Shown here: positions 45,733-56,972 of the stretch, piece by piece
How the letters are laid out: the number at the start of each line of letters is the position of its first letter
How positions within the stretch are numbered: the first letter of the stretch is position 1
Translations under genes and position numbers: made by a program
DNA from: Pseudovirgaria hyperparasitica
Taxonomy: Eukaryota; Ascomycota; Dothideomycetes; Acrospermales; Acrospermaceae
Assembly (NCBI RefSeq): GCF_010093815.1
Contig: NW_022985555.1
Location: forward strand, 62,001-126,000
Length of the DNA stretch: 64,000 bases
Direction of reading: 5' to 3'
Notes under the pieces: generated by a model
Told to the model about the DNA's origin: nothing
What the model saw: the letters and a program-made list of their open reading frames with translations, nothing else
The model's database searches: none

Positions 45733-46944
45733 GTTCCCTACTAAGATATAGGTATATTTATATGGTAAACGTACATGCCCATTCCAGCCTTATATGACTT
45801 GCATCTTGAAATGTGCAAGTTGTAGCCAAGTCACAGCCGGGACATATTGCCCCGAGCTCTTCTCTCGCTGTGATTAACACGGGCTAGATGCGGGGTTGGA
45901 GGGTTTCGTGACTCTATATTTCCCGTCTCTGGCCACAGGTTGCTCATTTATGCAGGAAGTATGGCTCGAAGCAAGATCCTCTGGGCTGTGCGTTCACGAT
46001 ACAAAGCAAAGAAAGCAAACCATTAATGTCATGACGCTGTCCTGAGTCATGATGTCGCTTTAATTTCCCGCTTGAATGTGCCCGAGTGCAACCTTTACAC
46101 GGCCAAGCAACGACTACAGGATCTCCATACAAGTACTTGACGTGAGCGAAGACAGGACGTCATTCCTGCAGCTGGCATCGCCACTAGTAGCCGTTCTGGT
46201 TCTTTGTAGGTGCTATGCATGGATCCTCTATGCCGGTGTGCATGCGAGGGTCTGCATAGAGCAAAGTATTGTTGGCATACAGAAAGTTATGAAGACTCGA
46301 GACGTTGTAGAGTGAATTATGGCGATGATAGTTTGCTGTAGGTAAACAACTGATCATTAGGCAGCCAGACTGCCACATCCGGACTCGGAGACTATGGGAT
46401 CTTAGTAAGCAAAAGTGAGGCCCCCCGCGGACGACTACAGCCTAGGTGGCGGACATGCCAACACATTCGCATTCAGAGTCACACTCATATTTCATATTCA
46501 TATGCTTCAGCTGCCGAAAAGCCTCCTCTAAGATCTCTTTCCAGTCTGTCGATAGAAAGAACATGATAGCGAACTGAACACGTGCAGCTAGTGACTCGTG
46601 AGCATCAATCCGTTGGGATAGACCTTTAACTTTTCGCTCTTCCAGCAGCCCGCTACGCCAGCTGTTGCGCCGCCGCCAAGCCATAGATTGGCATTGGCTT
46701 CTCTCCGTCGGACATCAATTAAGACTAAACGCGCCGCCACGTCCAGCCAGACGCTCCGCCACCGATTCAGCTTGTCAGCTAATGCTAATAATAGTTGTGT
46801 TTCCTCGACGCCGTGCGAGTCTCACCCCCTGCATCACTCTTCGGCTATCAACTCATTGCTCGTCCTCGTTGTTGTGCGTTCAAAGCCCAAGACATCACCT
46901 ATAGCCTCTACACATAGCAGATCTCCGCCAAACTCTCTCTCAAG
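45733..46944. other. Divergent spacer between galactanase and DUF7053 genes
   Basis: This is a 1.2-kb region with two divergent starts. Apart from the possible carbon-control sites, I see a C/T-rich stretch before the DUF7053 start (about 46690-46940). An 80-codon minus-strand ORF at 46442-46684 has no recognisable content. Confidence 0.45.
45882..45895 (-). promoter_or_regulatory. Possible XlnR-type and CreA-type sites upstream of the GH43 gene
   Basis: GGCTAG (45882-45887) fits the XlnR/Xyr1 consensus GGCTAR and GCGGGG (45890-45895) fits the CreA consensus SYGGRG. They are two bases apart and 150-163 bp upstream of the galactanase start. Both motifs are short and expected by chance, so this is only a hint at carbon-source control. 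Confidence 0.2.
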
Positions 46945-48075
46945 ATGATGCGAAAGAAGACAAGCTTTACCACGGTCACACCGCTCCCGACCTTCATTCC
47001 ACGTCAGCTTGCTATCGACATGCTTCATAGCCATGAGGAAGTCATCAAGATCAATCCACTAGTGCTGGACGTCAAGCCGACAGAGGCTCCGCGCGATGCC
47101 CCTGCCGACGAATTCTATTCCACATGGTACGAGATAACTCAGCGCATCCAGTACGTTCCTGGTATGGGAAAGATGGGTTCTGGAAAGATTGCCTTCAAGG
47201 GCTGTTTCCACAATATGTCTTGGGGCCTACAGACGCACACCCTTGCCCCGGCAGGTGTGGATCTCCGCAACAAGTGGCAAGTCTGTGGAAATGAACCTGG
47301 CGAACCAGTCATTGCGCAAGAGCTTGGGATTGGTGCACCACCAGAGGGACTGTATCTGCGAGAGGACATCGAAGTCAAGTGCAACATGGCCATGATTAGT
47401 TTCGTCAAGAAGGAACTAAAAGCTGCTTCCAAAGTCATGGTAGATCGAATCATTAAGAAAGCGGAATTACTCGACTCCGGCGTACTACACGCCATGTTCG
47501 ACGATGGAAAGCTCAAGACGTTCAACCCGGCAGACCGCACTGCTGTAGTGTCGCCTAGACCTGGCTCGGGACAATATCAAAATCCTCTCGGATCGCCTGT
47601 GGTGCCTCCGTCGCCCGGTTTTGGTGGAAATGTTCATCGCCCCGGGCACAATGAAGCCATACCCATGGAGCTACCTGGCGACTTCTCATATGCCAACCAA
47701 CAACCACAACAGCAACAACATCAACAGCAAGGTTATTTGAATCCTCAATATGACAGATACTCCATGCAGTCGAATCCAGGCGCGCGCTCACCAGGACAAG
47801 AAGGTAGTAATTGGTCTGATAACAGAAGTAATAATAGCTCACGCCCTACTTCATACTCCTCAGACGGAATAAGATCTCCAGGTCCCGAGCAGGGTCATTT
47901 CGCCGCAGAATTACCAACCCATCAAGAGTTGGATGAGCACCATACGGCCAACAATGCTCCACAAGTCCCACCAAAAGTCCCCACCGATCAAAAATCACCT
48001 GCGATATATCAGACATATAACCCACAAGACTACGGCCCAGATCATCGACCTGGCCAAAACACCCAAAGGTGGTAA
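46945..48075 (+). CDS. DUF7053 domain protein
   Basis: Single exon, 376 aa. Residues 1-180 match the fungal DUF7053 pattern (KKTSFTTVTPLP at the start, DMLHSHEEVIKINPLV, then WGLQTHTLAPAGVDLRNKW and FVKKELKAASKVM). This domain resembles lipid- or START-like folds in general layout but has no established function. The second half is disordered: Gly/Pro/Ser-rich with a Gln/His run (QQPQQQQHQQQ, about 252-262) and several PP and SP sites. Intronless with even codon use. The paired ATGATG start offers two possible first codons; I take the first. Confidence 0.85.
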   Translation: MMRKKTSFTTVTPLPTFIPRQLAIDMLHSHEEVIKINPLVLDVKPTEAPRDAPADEFYSTWYEITQRIQYVPGMGKMGSGKIAFKGCFHNMSWGLQTHTLAPAGVDLRNKWQVCGNEPGEPVIAQELGIGAPPEGLYLREDIEVKCNMAMISFVKKELKAASKVMVDRIIKKAELLDSGVLHAMFDDGKLKTFNPADRTAVVSPRPGSGQYQNPLGSPVVPPSPGFGGNVHRPGHNEAIPMELPGDFSYANQQPQQQQHQQQGYLNPQYDRYSMQSNPGARSPGQEGSNWSDNRSNNSSRPTSYSSDGIRSPGPEQGHFAAELPTHQELDEHHTANNAPQVPPKVPTDQKSPAIYQTYNPQDYGPDHRPGQNTQRW

Positions 48076-49021
48076 GGACTGCACGGCCACTAAGGCTATC
48101 CGAAGAAACTGTTAGCGGATGGTATCTTCTTGAATGAATAGAACGGATGTTCACGAGACTCCTCGGAACCTCGTATGAATCATGTCGGGCACTAGGTCGC
48201 GACAGTCTCCGCGCTACTTTAATGATAGACTGGCAGAGTATACCCGTGCAATCGCCACACGGATATTGGCGCTCTTGGAACCGATTGCCATGAAAATGCA
48301 TGAGATATTTCCCTACGAACCAAAGCGCGTGCCCCGCGCTATGATACCCGCACATAGCATGGTTTGTTGGCAAGGCGAAGACCATTGGTGCTTGGTCTGA
48401 TAAGCATTGGGATTTGACGCAATACAACATAGCAGCTACTACTTTAGTTTATAAACAAGTAATGACGATATTTACCTCGACTTTGCCGCTCAGACGTGAC
48501 CATTTGAAGCAACCGCCAAGCACCTGAGATATGGAGTCATCCCTACATTTCACCCCAAACACGTACCGATACTTATTTCGAACGCCCTTTGGGAGGAATT
48601 TAGGAGACAACATGGCTCTAGCTCCCTGGCCCGATCGAGAAATTTGGACGACGCCATGATTAACATCACATATTTTAGAAGTTTGGGTAGTTTACCGGGG
48701 TATCAAAAGTGCGAGGCAAGCGGGAAAATTGTGGTTCGCCATTCAAGCTAGAGGAGTCGAAACGTTACAATATCGTACCGTCGGCTGGAGTGCGACTGGG
48801 TGAAGTGTGCTACACAGTCGCTAATTACCATCAATACTCACTTCTCAGTCTGGATCCCACTGATGTGTGTGATACCTAGAAGGTGCCTAGTACTGGGTTG
48901 TCTCGGATTCCGATACCCACACGGAGATGACACTGCTCTCGCCAGTCGTAGGTCTGTCTATATGTATCTTTTCACGCTTGATACGTCCTGGAAACACAAC
49001 ATGTAAGTCTAATGCTTGACT
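48076..49021. other. Convergent spacer, no gene seen
   Basis: A 946-bp gap lies between two 3' ends (DUF7053 and DOA1). Short ORFs only. A long convergent gap like this could hold a non-coding transcript, but nothing in the sequence shows one. Confidence 0.5.
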
Positions 49022-51514
49022 TTAACCCATCCAGTTCCGAATCTCATCAAGCAAGTCTAGCTTTACTTTTGGTTCCACTCTATCCTTCACTTTATTCTGT
49101 ATCTCGACCACATCATTTAAGATCGCACCGACACCAAGGACGTCCTTAGCAGCCGCACGCAGTTCTACTAGATTCTGTGTGAGTACGGTTCCAAGCGCGA
49201 AACATGCCGTCCTGATAGCGTCGCAGAGATGCGTCATGAGTATTGTCAATTTCTTCTCTGCTGCTGGGTCCGATCGCGTTCCTGCAATGTCTTTATGTGA
49301 ACGATCAAGTCCTCGCGTGATGTCTGATATGAGTTGTGCAGTGGACTCAAGGATAGCAAAAGCGTGCTCTGGGTCAGGTGTTTGTTGTTTGCTGAGTAGC
49401 ACAGCGTAGTTTAGATACACCGTTGCAACAGCGACTGCCAGTAGACCATTCTGTGTGACACGTTCTCCTAGGTGTGGCGACAACGCGGAATGGACCCGAA
49501 TGAACGCCTGGCCTATCGCTGAGTGGTTCTTCTCGTTCATGAAGAGATTAGCCACGGTCCTAGTAGCCATCGCAGTGTTCATGGAAGCAGATGAGATATC
49601 GAAAAGGCCACTGTCGATGAGCTGATCGATAATGGGTGCCTTATCTGACATCTGGTCGAACGGTATCTCCGAGTCTGCTGCCGCAACACGTAGTAAGTCC
49701 AGACAGGGAAGACGTTTCTGTTCAGGCCATTGCATACACATGTTGATGATGATTTGGACTCCGGCAGGATCTAATGCTATCAGATTCCTTGTCTTGTTGG
49801 CCTCGTTCTTTGTCTTATTTTCGTTTAATTGATCTGACAGTTTGTTGAGGACTGCTTCGTCAGCTGAGCTTAGTGCAAAGCTATCAGATCCATTTTCAGC
49901 GAGAGCCTTGCTGTACTCCATGATCTTGCGGTGGATGACTTTAAGGTCAGCTTTTGTGATCGATTCGAATTTCTCATATGGTATCGTAGAGTCTGTAGGC
50001 TCCCTTCGATTCTTGAAGATGAACGCTGCGATCTCTTGATAGTAGGCGACCGGCAGATTGTGATCCTCTATAAATTTCTGTGACACTTTGTATGGGTCGT
50101 CACTGATATTGTATGGAAGATTGAGATTAGGTTGATCGTCCGCGATGTTGATGCTGAAGACATGATCGTACATTTGGCCGTTATATTCTGTCTTCGGGGG
50201 CGCCTTTCTGTTTGTCTTCTTCGGGCCGTCGGACCCCGCTGTTGATGATGACGTTTCAACCTCTCCACGCAAGATCCATTGATTCTCAATAGGATCCCAA
50301 GAGTACGCCCAAAGTGACCCATTGTCGTGTCGAATGACTACATTTCCACCGTATCCACGATTTTGCTCGAGCCATTCAAAGTCATGGATATCCTTGGGAT
50401 CAAGTTCTGTACCACCTTCCTTAGCACCTGCAATCTCTTGCATCAGAGCCTCGTGGGCTTCAAGATTTTGTCGCTCCAGTGATTCGCTAAAGATACGCAC
50501 GACAGGTCCATTCGTGACTGCAAAATCCCCAGTACTCGCATTTATCAAAATCTTCCAAAGTCCCGTGGTTGGTTGCTCTATTGTTTGTTTGCATGTCTGC
50601 TGCCAGACTTTCACAGTCGCATCTTCAGAGCCAGATAATATCGTTCCATCTGCGAGAGCCGCAAGGCTATATACATGATTCTTGTGACCAGTAAGCGCAG
50701 CTTTGGGTTCGCCATTGAGCGTCCATAACGTAATGATTGTATCATTGCCAGAAGAAGCAAAATGGGCACCTGAGTTGTGGTCCACAGGGAGCTTACAGAG
50801 TGATCGTATTGGCTCGTCACTTGCTTTGAACTCGTGGATCGGGGTCCCGTCGACATTGTAGATTCGAATGCAGCCATCACCCCAGCCTAATGAGCTATAA
50901 GTCCACGCACATTACGGTTTAGGAGGGTATCTCTCACCCGTTATGACGGTTTCCCGGTCGTATCCCACAATGGCTAGGCAATTGCGTTCATAGGGTCCTA
51001 TTACTTTTTCGTCGTCCCACTGGCCCACCTTACGTATTCGAACCGTGTGGTCCCAACCACCACTGACAAGATAATGGCCATGCTCGGTTGTTTCCAGGGG
51101 ACTGACCTGACCTCCATGGCCAGGAAGACGAATCTCAGGTGGATCATCCTGGGAGTTTGTCGGTTGTCTGACATCGATTTCGGATTCTTGGCCTCCAGTC
51201 ACAACTAAGCCTTGTGGATATGTGTCTGACGGTGGGATAAAGGTCACAGCCGTTATATAGCAAGGAGGCCCTTTCAATGTGCGAGATTTGGTAGCAGATA
51301 AGACACGAGATTTGTAGGTCGGCGGGGATGAGGAGACACGCTCCCACAAAAGAGACTTTCCATCTCGCGCAGCAGATGCTATCTGTGAGAAGTCTGTGGC
51401 GGCGATATCTCGCACCTATTTGAAGATTAGTTCAGGAGCCAAAAGGTGCAAGGCGACGCGGGGTTGTACCTCATTTGTATGCCCTGCGAGAACAGCAGAG
51501 ACCTTGTATGTCAT
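49022..51514 (-). CDS. DOA1: DOA1/UFD3/PLAA-like ubiquitin-binding WD40 protein
   Basis: Three exons, 51514-51470, 51415-50938 and 50886-49022, give 795 aa; introns are 54 and 51 nt. The N-terminal half is a WD40 propeller (AGHTNEVRDIAATD, LPGHGGQVSPLE, GGWDHTVRIRK, SGNDTIITLW, LSGSEDATVKVW). The PFU ubiquitin-binding domain follows (about 355-470, including YDHVFSINI and LNLPYNISDDPY). The last 250 residues are the helical PUL domain (CLDLLRVAAADSEIPF, LVELRAAAKDVL), which binds Cdc48/p97. In yeast, Doa1 works with Cdc48 in ubiquitin homeostasis, mitochondria-associated degradation and endosomal sorting. Domain order and length match PLAA/Doa1 fully. Confidence 0.94.
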
Positions 51515-52856
51515 GATCGCTCTTTGGGGAATACCACAGGGACCGGGATTCCAGACTTCAAGTAAATAAAAAGGGGGACAGGATCGGAAACGAAAAGCTA
51601 TTTAGACAATTCCTCGATGATGTCTGCATTCAGATGAGAAGCGTCATGATTCTGCCGCTACAAGCTACCAAAATAGGCAGCGGTGAAGAGCTTCCACCCC
51701 CACTCCCAGAATTACCTAAGGCGGAAGAGACGAAAGAGCGCCGCACTAACTCTCTTCATGGATAGGTATTAGCATAGACGATCTAGAAAACCTTGATAAC
51801 GAACGGCGAAACGGCTTAGACAATCTCTAACTCAGCGATTCTTGACGAAATATCCTCCATCATCAGTGGGTTTTATCCTTCCATCCTCAAAAAGGCACGA
51901 ATATCAGTGGAAGATGCCACGCTACACGTGTTAAAATAATCACGCCTTCAAAAGTCTTGCATTCGACATGTTAATTCGAGACGAGCTCATGTTCGTCAGC
52001 AAGATCTAGAGTATAATGGACGCATAAATAATCAGTAAGGTTCACGTTTGGGTATTTCAACCATCGGTCCAGGAAACACAGCCACGATCTGGAACGGCTC
52101 CAGATGATCGGAGTATTCATCACGCACATCTGAAGCCCGGAGCATTACTCACTGCAGTATCTAAGTTGGTTCTCCGTCGGCATTACTCATGCTTTTCCAG
52201 GGCTTAATGTTCTGAACCATGGTCGGACGCGTCGTATGGTCACGGAGAATACGGTGATTCCGAAGAGCGAGAATAAGTAAAAGCCTTCTTCGTAGGCGAA
52301 ACTGCCCAGGCCATTGGACCCTGCATCCATCTCAAAACATGCCGCAAATTCTGACATTATTGAGCATCACTGAGCTTAGCAGGAGCATGACCCTTGACTT
52401 CGGTTTGTCGTAGATTTCTACTGAGGATGCAGCTTTGTGGGCCCTCGCTCCTCCAGCGCCACACATAACACATGTGGCGCTCACGCATGCGCATATAGTT
52501 TGGCTCTAGACTTGGGCTACTTTTCATTCAATGGTCCGTATATGACTGGTGACTGTGGCTCCATACGTAATGGCTGTGAACAGAGAGGTATAAGTATCTC
52601 GGCTAGGTCACAATTTCGGAGCCAATTATCTGAAACAAGTTTTGTCGAGAATTTTGTTTCTCACTCACTACCGCCGTGCGTGCAGCTGATCTACACATCT
52701 CCCGAGCGTATCATCATCCTATCTCCTGCGGCACACTCCTCGGAGTCGAAAAGCCCGACGTCATAATACAGCTTCCCCTGAACCTTGGTTCAGTCATAAA
52801 GCGATACTCTGAGCATTTGCCCTTGGGCAAACAACTTCGATTGTCACGCTGAAATT
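51515..52856. other. Divergent spacer, no gene seen
   Basis: 1.34 kb separates the divergent DOA1 and BTB starts. No ORF above 110 codons and no repeat of note. It should hold both promoters. Confidence 0.5.
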
Positions 52857-53888
52857 ATGCCCTACATATCAGACTCAAATTCGTACACCAGCACAGGCCT
52901 GGAGAAGTACGCACACCACGCAGTAATGAAGTTAATCTTATCGACTAACAGGCTCAGACTCCAAGAATCAGGCAAATATGCCGATCTCACAATCAGATCT
53001 AACAACCGAGATTACTACGCCCACAAAGCAATTGTATGCTCGCGATCCGATTTCTTCGACGGTGCATGCAGTAGTTCGTTCCTTGAGGCTCAAACAGGTA
53101 TCATCGATTTGAGCGAAGATGACGAGAATACCGTCGAGCACATGATCAACTGTAAGTCAATATGCTCTGCCGAACATGATTGTACATTCGCCTGACATCT
53201 CTCAGACTTTTACCGCCTGGACTACACTCTCCAAGAACGTTCGTCTCCACGACGAAACTCCTCACCATGTAGACAAACATCGTCCAGCCCACCACGCCCG
53301 TTACGCCGACCTCGCCGCCGGTCTGTCAAAGTTCGCAGTCTAATTTTCGAGGACCCGCTCCTTGCCCAAGCTGTAGCCACATCGCCTGTTACCGACGCAT
53401 CAATCACTGCATCGGGTGATGATTCGATCGATCAAGAGCACGAGTCAAAGCCTAAACTAATGGATGAAGATACGGAGACGTACGACGAGTTCGCCGACGC
53501 GTATTCAGACGAGTTCGAAGAGCATCCCGAACTAGGGTATAACATTACAGAGCCTATCGAGCGACCATCGCAAGATGAGCTCGTCTCTCACGCTATGGTG
53601 TACGCCATCGCTGAGAAGTACGGTATACCAGGTTTGAAAGTGCTTGCTCGAAAAAAGTTTCTCGCGAACCTTTATACCCATATTCCCTACACCTCGTTCT
53701 CATCTGCGTTAGCAGAGGTATATACATCCACGATAGACTCCGATCGAGGGCTGCGAGAGCCAATGTTGCAATTGTTTCGGCAGAATCCTCAGCTTGTGTT
53801 CAGGAGCGATATACGAGAGGTTATGGAGGACATCGACGATATTCATATGGAGATCGAGCGAGCAATTAATGGAATGCCTACGAGGTGA
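52857..53888 (+). CDS. BTB/POZ domain protein
   Basis: Two exons, 52857-53151 and 53206-53888, give 325 aa; the 54-nt intron runs GTAAGT..CTCAG and splits the codon of MIN-YFYRLDY. Residues 40-115 form the BTB fold (YADLTIRSNNRDYYAHKAIV, CSRSDFFDGAC, IIDLSEDDENTVEHMI). After it an Arg/Ser/Pro-rich insert (about 110-150) and an acidic segment (DEDTETYDEFADAYSDEFEE) lead to a second helical part (LVSHAMVYAIAEKYGIPGLKVLARKKF) typical of fungal BTB proteins of the type often called speckle-type POZ-like. No MATH, Kelch or DNA-binding domain is present. It may act as a substrate adaptor or scaffold; function unknown. Confidence 0.85.
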
Positions 53889-54216
53889 AATGGTATCGCA
53901 TGTGGAATAGCAGTTATGGGAATAATTCTTTCGAGAGAAAAAGCTCATGATTCTCATTGGAACATGCTATCCATTCTTTAGTTTAACAGCTACATTGAAA
54001 AAGATACTGAGTTGCAACAATGAGAGTTGGCCTTCCTAAGCCAGTACTAAATATCCAATGCTTTCTCCGAAAGCAGATCTATGCTACGTATGCACTGAGA
54101 CATTCATATAAGAACGAACAGACGCGAAATGCTCGCGCGTCCGTGTGCAGTGTGCCAGAGTTATACAAAACACCCTGATTATATGACTGCGGGCCATGAA
54201 CCTTTCTTTGGATCGT
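53889..54216. other. Convergent spacer, no gene seen
   Basis: A 328-bp gap between two 3' ends. Nothing else seen. Confidence 0.5.
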
Positions 54217-56032
54217 TCAAGCGGACATAGCGATTCTGCGTTCCTTGAATTCCTCAAAGAATTGCTCCATCTCTTCTTCGACAAGGTCCTCAATCTTGCT
54301 CTCAAGCTTGGAGAACTTGGTAGAGAGACGGTTGGATTCCCTGTGAGCATGCTCGATAGCGCTGTTAAATGACTCCTCGAGCTCCTCGGCAGTTGGGAGG
54401 GCGATCATGAAAGTGTCCCCCTCAACGTCGCTTTTGACGGTGTAGCTTCCTTTGCCGACAATATCAGAGTAGTTGGAAGAACCACCACCGTTCCAAGCGA
54501 GGATATTCGTTGTGCTGCTGGGAACCTCGGACAGAGCACCTTTGGTAGCAATAGAAATGATGTCTTTCTTGAGCTTGGCAGGTGTAATCTCAGCAACCGC
54601 ATAAGAAGAGGACTTAGCGGGCTGGAGAGAGAGGTAGTAGGCCAAAAGACCAGCAATGTGAGGTGAGGCCATGGAAGTACCCGAGATGGTGTTGGTGCTG
54701 TTCTCACCAGCATTCCAAGTGGATTTGATGTTGAGACCAGGGGCGAAGATGTCATTGCACTTGCCAAAGTTGGAGAAGTAGGCACGCTCATCGGCGAGGG
54801 TGGATGCACCCACAGTAACGGCTTTCTCAGCGGAAGCAGGAGAGTAGTTGCAAGAATCGGCATTATCGTTACCAGCCGCAACTGCGAAGTGGATGCCAAT
54901 CTCAACAGCTGCATTGACAGCCCGATCCAGGGTTGGAGACTTGCCGCCACCAAGACTCATGTTGGCGGCGCTGCCTTTCCACTTCTTAGAGACCTTCCCG
55001 GCCTTGGCTTCCTCAACCTTTTTCAAGTGCGCTTCAGCAGCCCACTCGACCCCACTGACAACGTCCGACATAGATCCGGATCCGTTGGAGCGTAATACCT
55101 TGACAGCGTATACGTTGGCTTTCTTGGCAACACCATACTTCTTGCCAGCAATCGTACCGGAACAGTGCGTCCCGTGGCCGTTGCCATCCTCATCGGCATC
55201 GCCAGATGGAATTGTCTTGCCCCAGTGGGCACGTCCTTCGAAATCGGTGTGCTTGATGTATGTTCCAGTGTCGATGACGTAGACATCAACGCCCTCGCCA
55301 CCATCCGCAGAGTATAGGTACTTGTTATAGGTGCCGAAGGAGAGACTGTCGCGGTGTGAGATACGAGCAAGACCCCAGGGGGAGTTTTTGTCTGTCTCGT
55401 AGTCGTCTTTGACTGTGGTCAAAGTGTGGACCTCTTGGTCAACTTCGATATGATCTACCTGTTCAGAGAAATGTGTCAGCCTTACTCCGGTTCGAAATCA
55501 ACATCACGTGCTAAGATGACCTCGAAACGAACTTCCTGAACAGCTCAGCGTGTCGATGCAGTACAGCATTCTGACGCATGAGCACTGCACGACAGTGAAA
55601 GGTGTGCGTCCAGACTTCAAGTCTATCGAAACTACTAGAGGGGGAGATAAAAGGAAGGCTTACATCAGGGTGTCTTCGAATCTGTTCAATGGTCTCTTCA
55701 TCGAAGTGACCAGAGTACCCAAAGAAGTCTCCAATATTGTAAGTATGTTTCAAACCCTTGAAGACTTCGTCCAGCAGCGGGAACTGGCCACGCTTCTTGA
55801 GCTCTGAACGCTCAGACTCGCGAGTGAGGTGCAAGTTCTGGACCCAAGCGTGGTGCTCTTTGGCCTCGGCATGCTTGACATGGTCCTTGAACTTGATGAT
55901 ATACGAGTTAGGGATCTCTTTAGCATTTACTGAAGAGAGAATTGGCGCGGCATCTTTGTGGATTGTGCCAATGTTGAGGACAGGTGAAGCTGCTGCCAGC
56001 AGAGGCAACAGCGCTACGAGGAGCGATTTCAT
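54217..56032 (-). CDS. prb1: Subtilisin-type vacuolar serine protease (protease B-like)
   Basis: Two exons, 56032-55664 and 55458-54217, give 536 aa. I start at 56032 because MKSLLVALLPLLAAASP is a clean signal peptide; an in-frame ATG 27 nt upstream is less likely. Residues about 40-135 are an inhibitor I9 prodomain (NSYIIKFKD, ending HPDVDHIEVDQEVH). The S8 domain has catalytic D186 (VIDTG), H218 (GHGTHC) and S385 (GTSMASPH). The acidic C-terminal helix (EEEMEQFFEEFKERR) occurs in vacuolar proteases of the PrB/Pep2 and Pen ch 18/Asp f 18 allergen group and argues against an exported alkaline protease. The intron is 205 nt, the longest in the window, and lies at the prodomain end. Confidence 0.93.
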
Positions 56033-56972
56033 GATGACAGAAGCTCGAGCTGACGTCAAGCTGGTGTCGAACGGAACAAAAGGATAGATAGATGGAGGTA
56101 AGCAACAGAGTCAAGATGGAAAGATGTCTGAAGACGGGGAATGTGGGAGGTATATGTAGACGGAGGAGAGGTGACTGAGGAGCTATCGAGGCGGTTGGGG
56201 GAGCGATGGGGGATGACGCCTTGGTCGAGCTCCCCCAGCTGATTCCGGCCGATAAGAGCGGCACGAGACATCATCCACTAGGCGGCTGTGCTCCAGCCAA
56301 TAACAAGAGCGAGAGTGGAGCTCCCCAACCAGCTCCTGTCACTCTAGCCAGCTCACAAGCCACATCCTTTGGGGTCGTGAGGCGTGCCCTGACATCGTCA
56401 ATAATGCATGTGCATGTAATACAGCTGCCTGAAGGGATTATCAGCGCGCTACTCTGTAATAGACTGGCTCAAACTATGAAGACTCTACGCCCAGCCTGTG
56501 CATATCAACTATGTCTACATCTACTATATCTGTTTTCCTGTGTGTGATATAGCCTGGACTACACAACTAAGCTCTTGTCAGTAGACAGTGAAACTGCCCG
56601 TTCATAGAGAGATATAGTCAGACGGCCTATTGACCTAAGCCATTAATTTCACCTAAAGCTTCACGACTGTCGCTACTAGTCAAATGATGGAATTTGCTTT
56701 CCTTTAGAGCCACCGCTGTCAAAAGTACAATCTGACTGTCGCGCACTCCACCTGGGCAGTTTCGGAGGTGCTGACATTTCTGGCGCATTGGCGCTCTTGC
56801 CTGTGCCCGCGCCTACGACGATCCACGAGCGTATATACAGAACACACTGTATCGAACACGCAAGAATTGAAGACAGCGAGCCGACCCGTTACTCCCAGCG
56901 AAGAGATGCACCCTTCCCTGTCCATCCCATCACATGCTGAGATCCTAGATACCTCTTCAGCAGAGGCCCACC
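56033..56972. other. Divergent spacer, no gene seen
   Basis: 940 bp between the protease and BEACH-gene starts. Short ORFs only. It should hold both promoters; no strong motif was identified. Confidence 0.5.

Noticed and set aside
46442-46684. 80-codon minus-strand ORF between the galactanase and DUF7053 genes
   Set aside because: No domain, no signal peptide and no splice support. Expected by chance.
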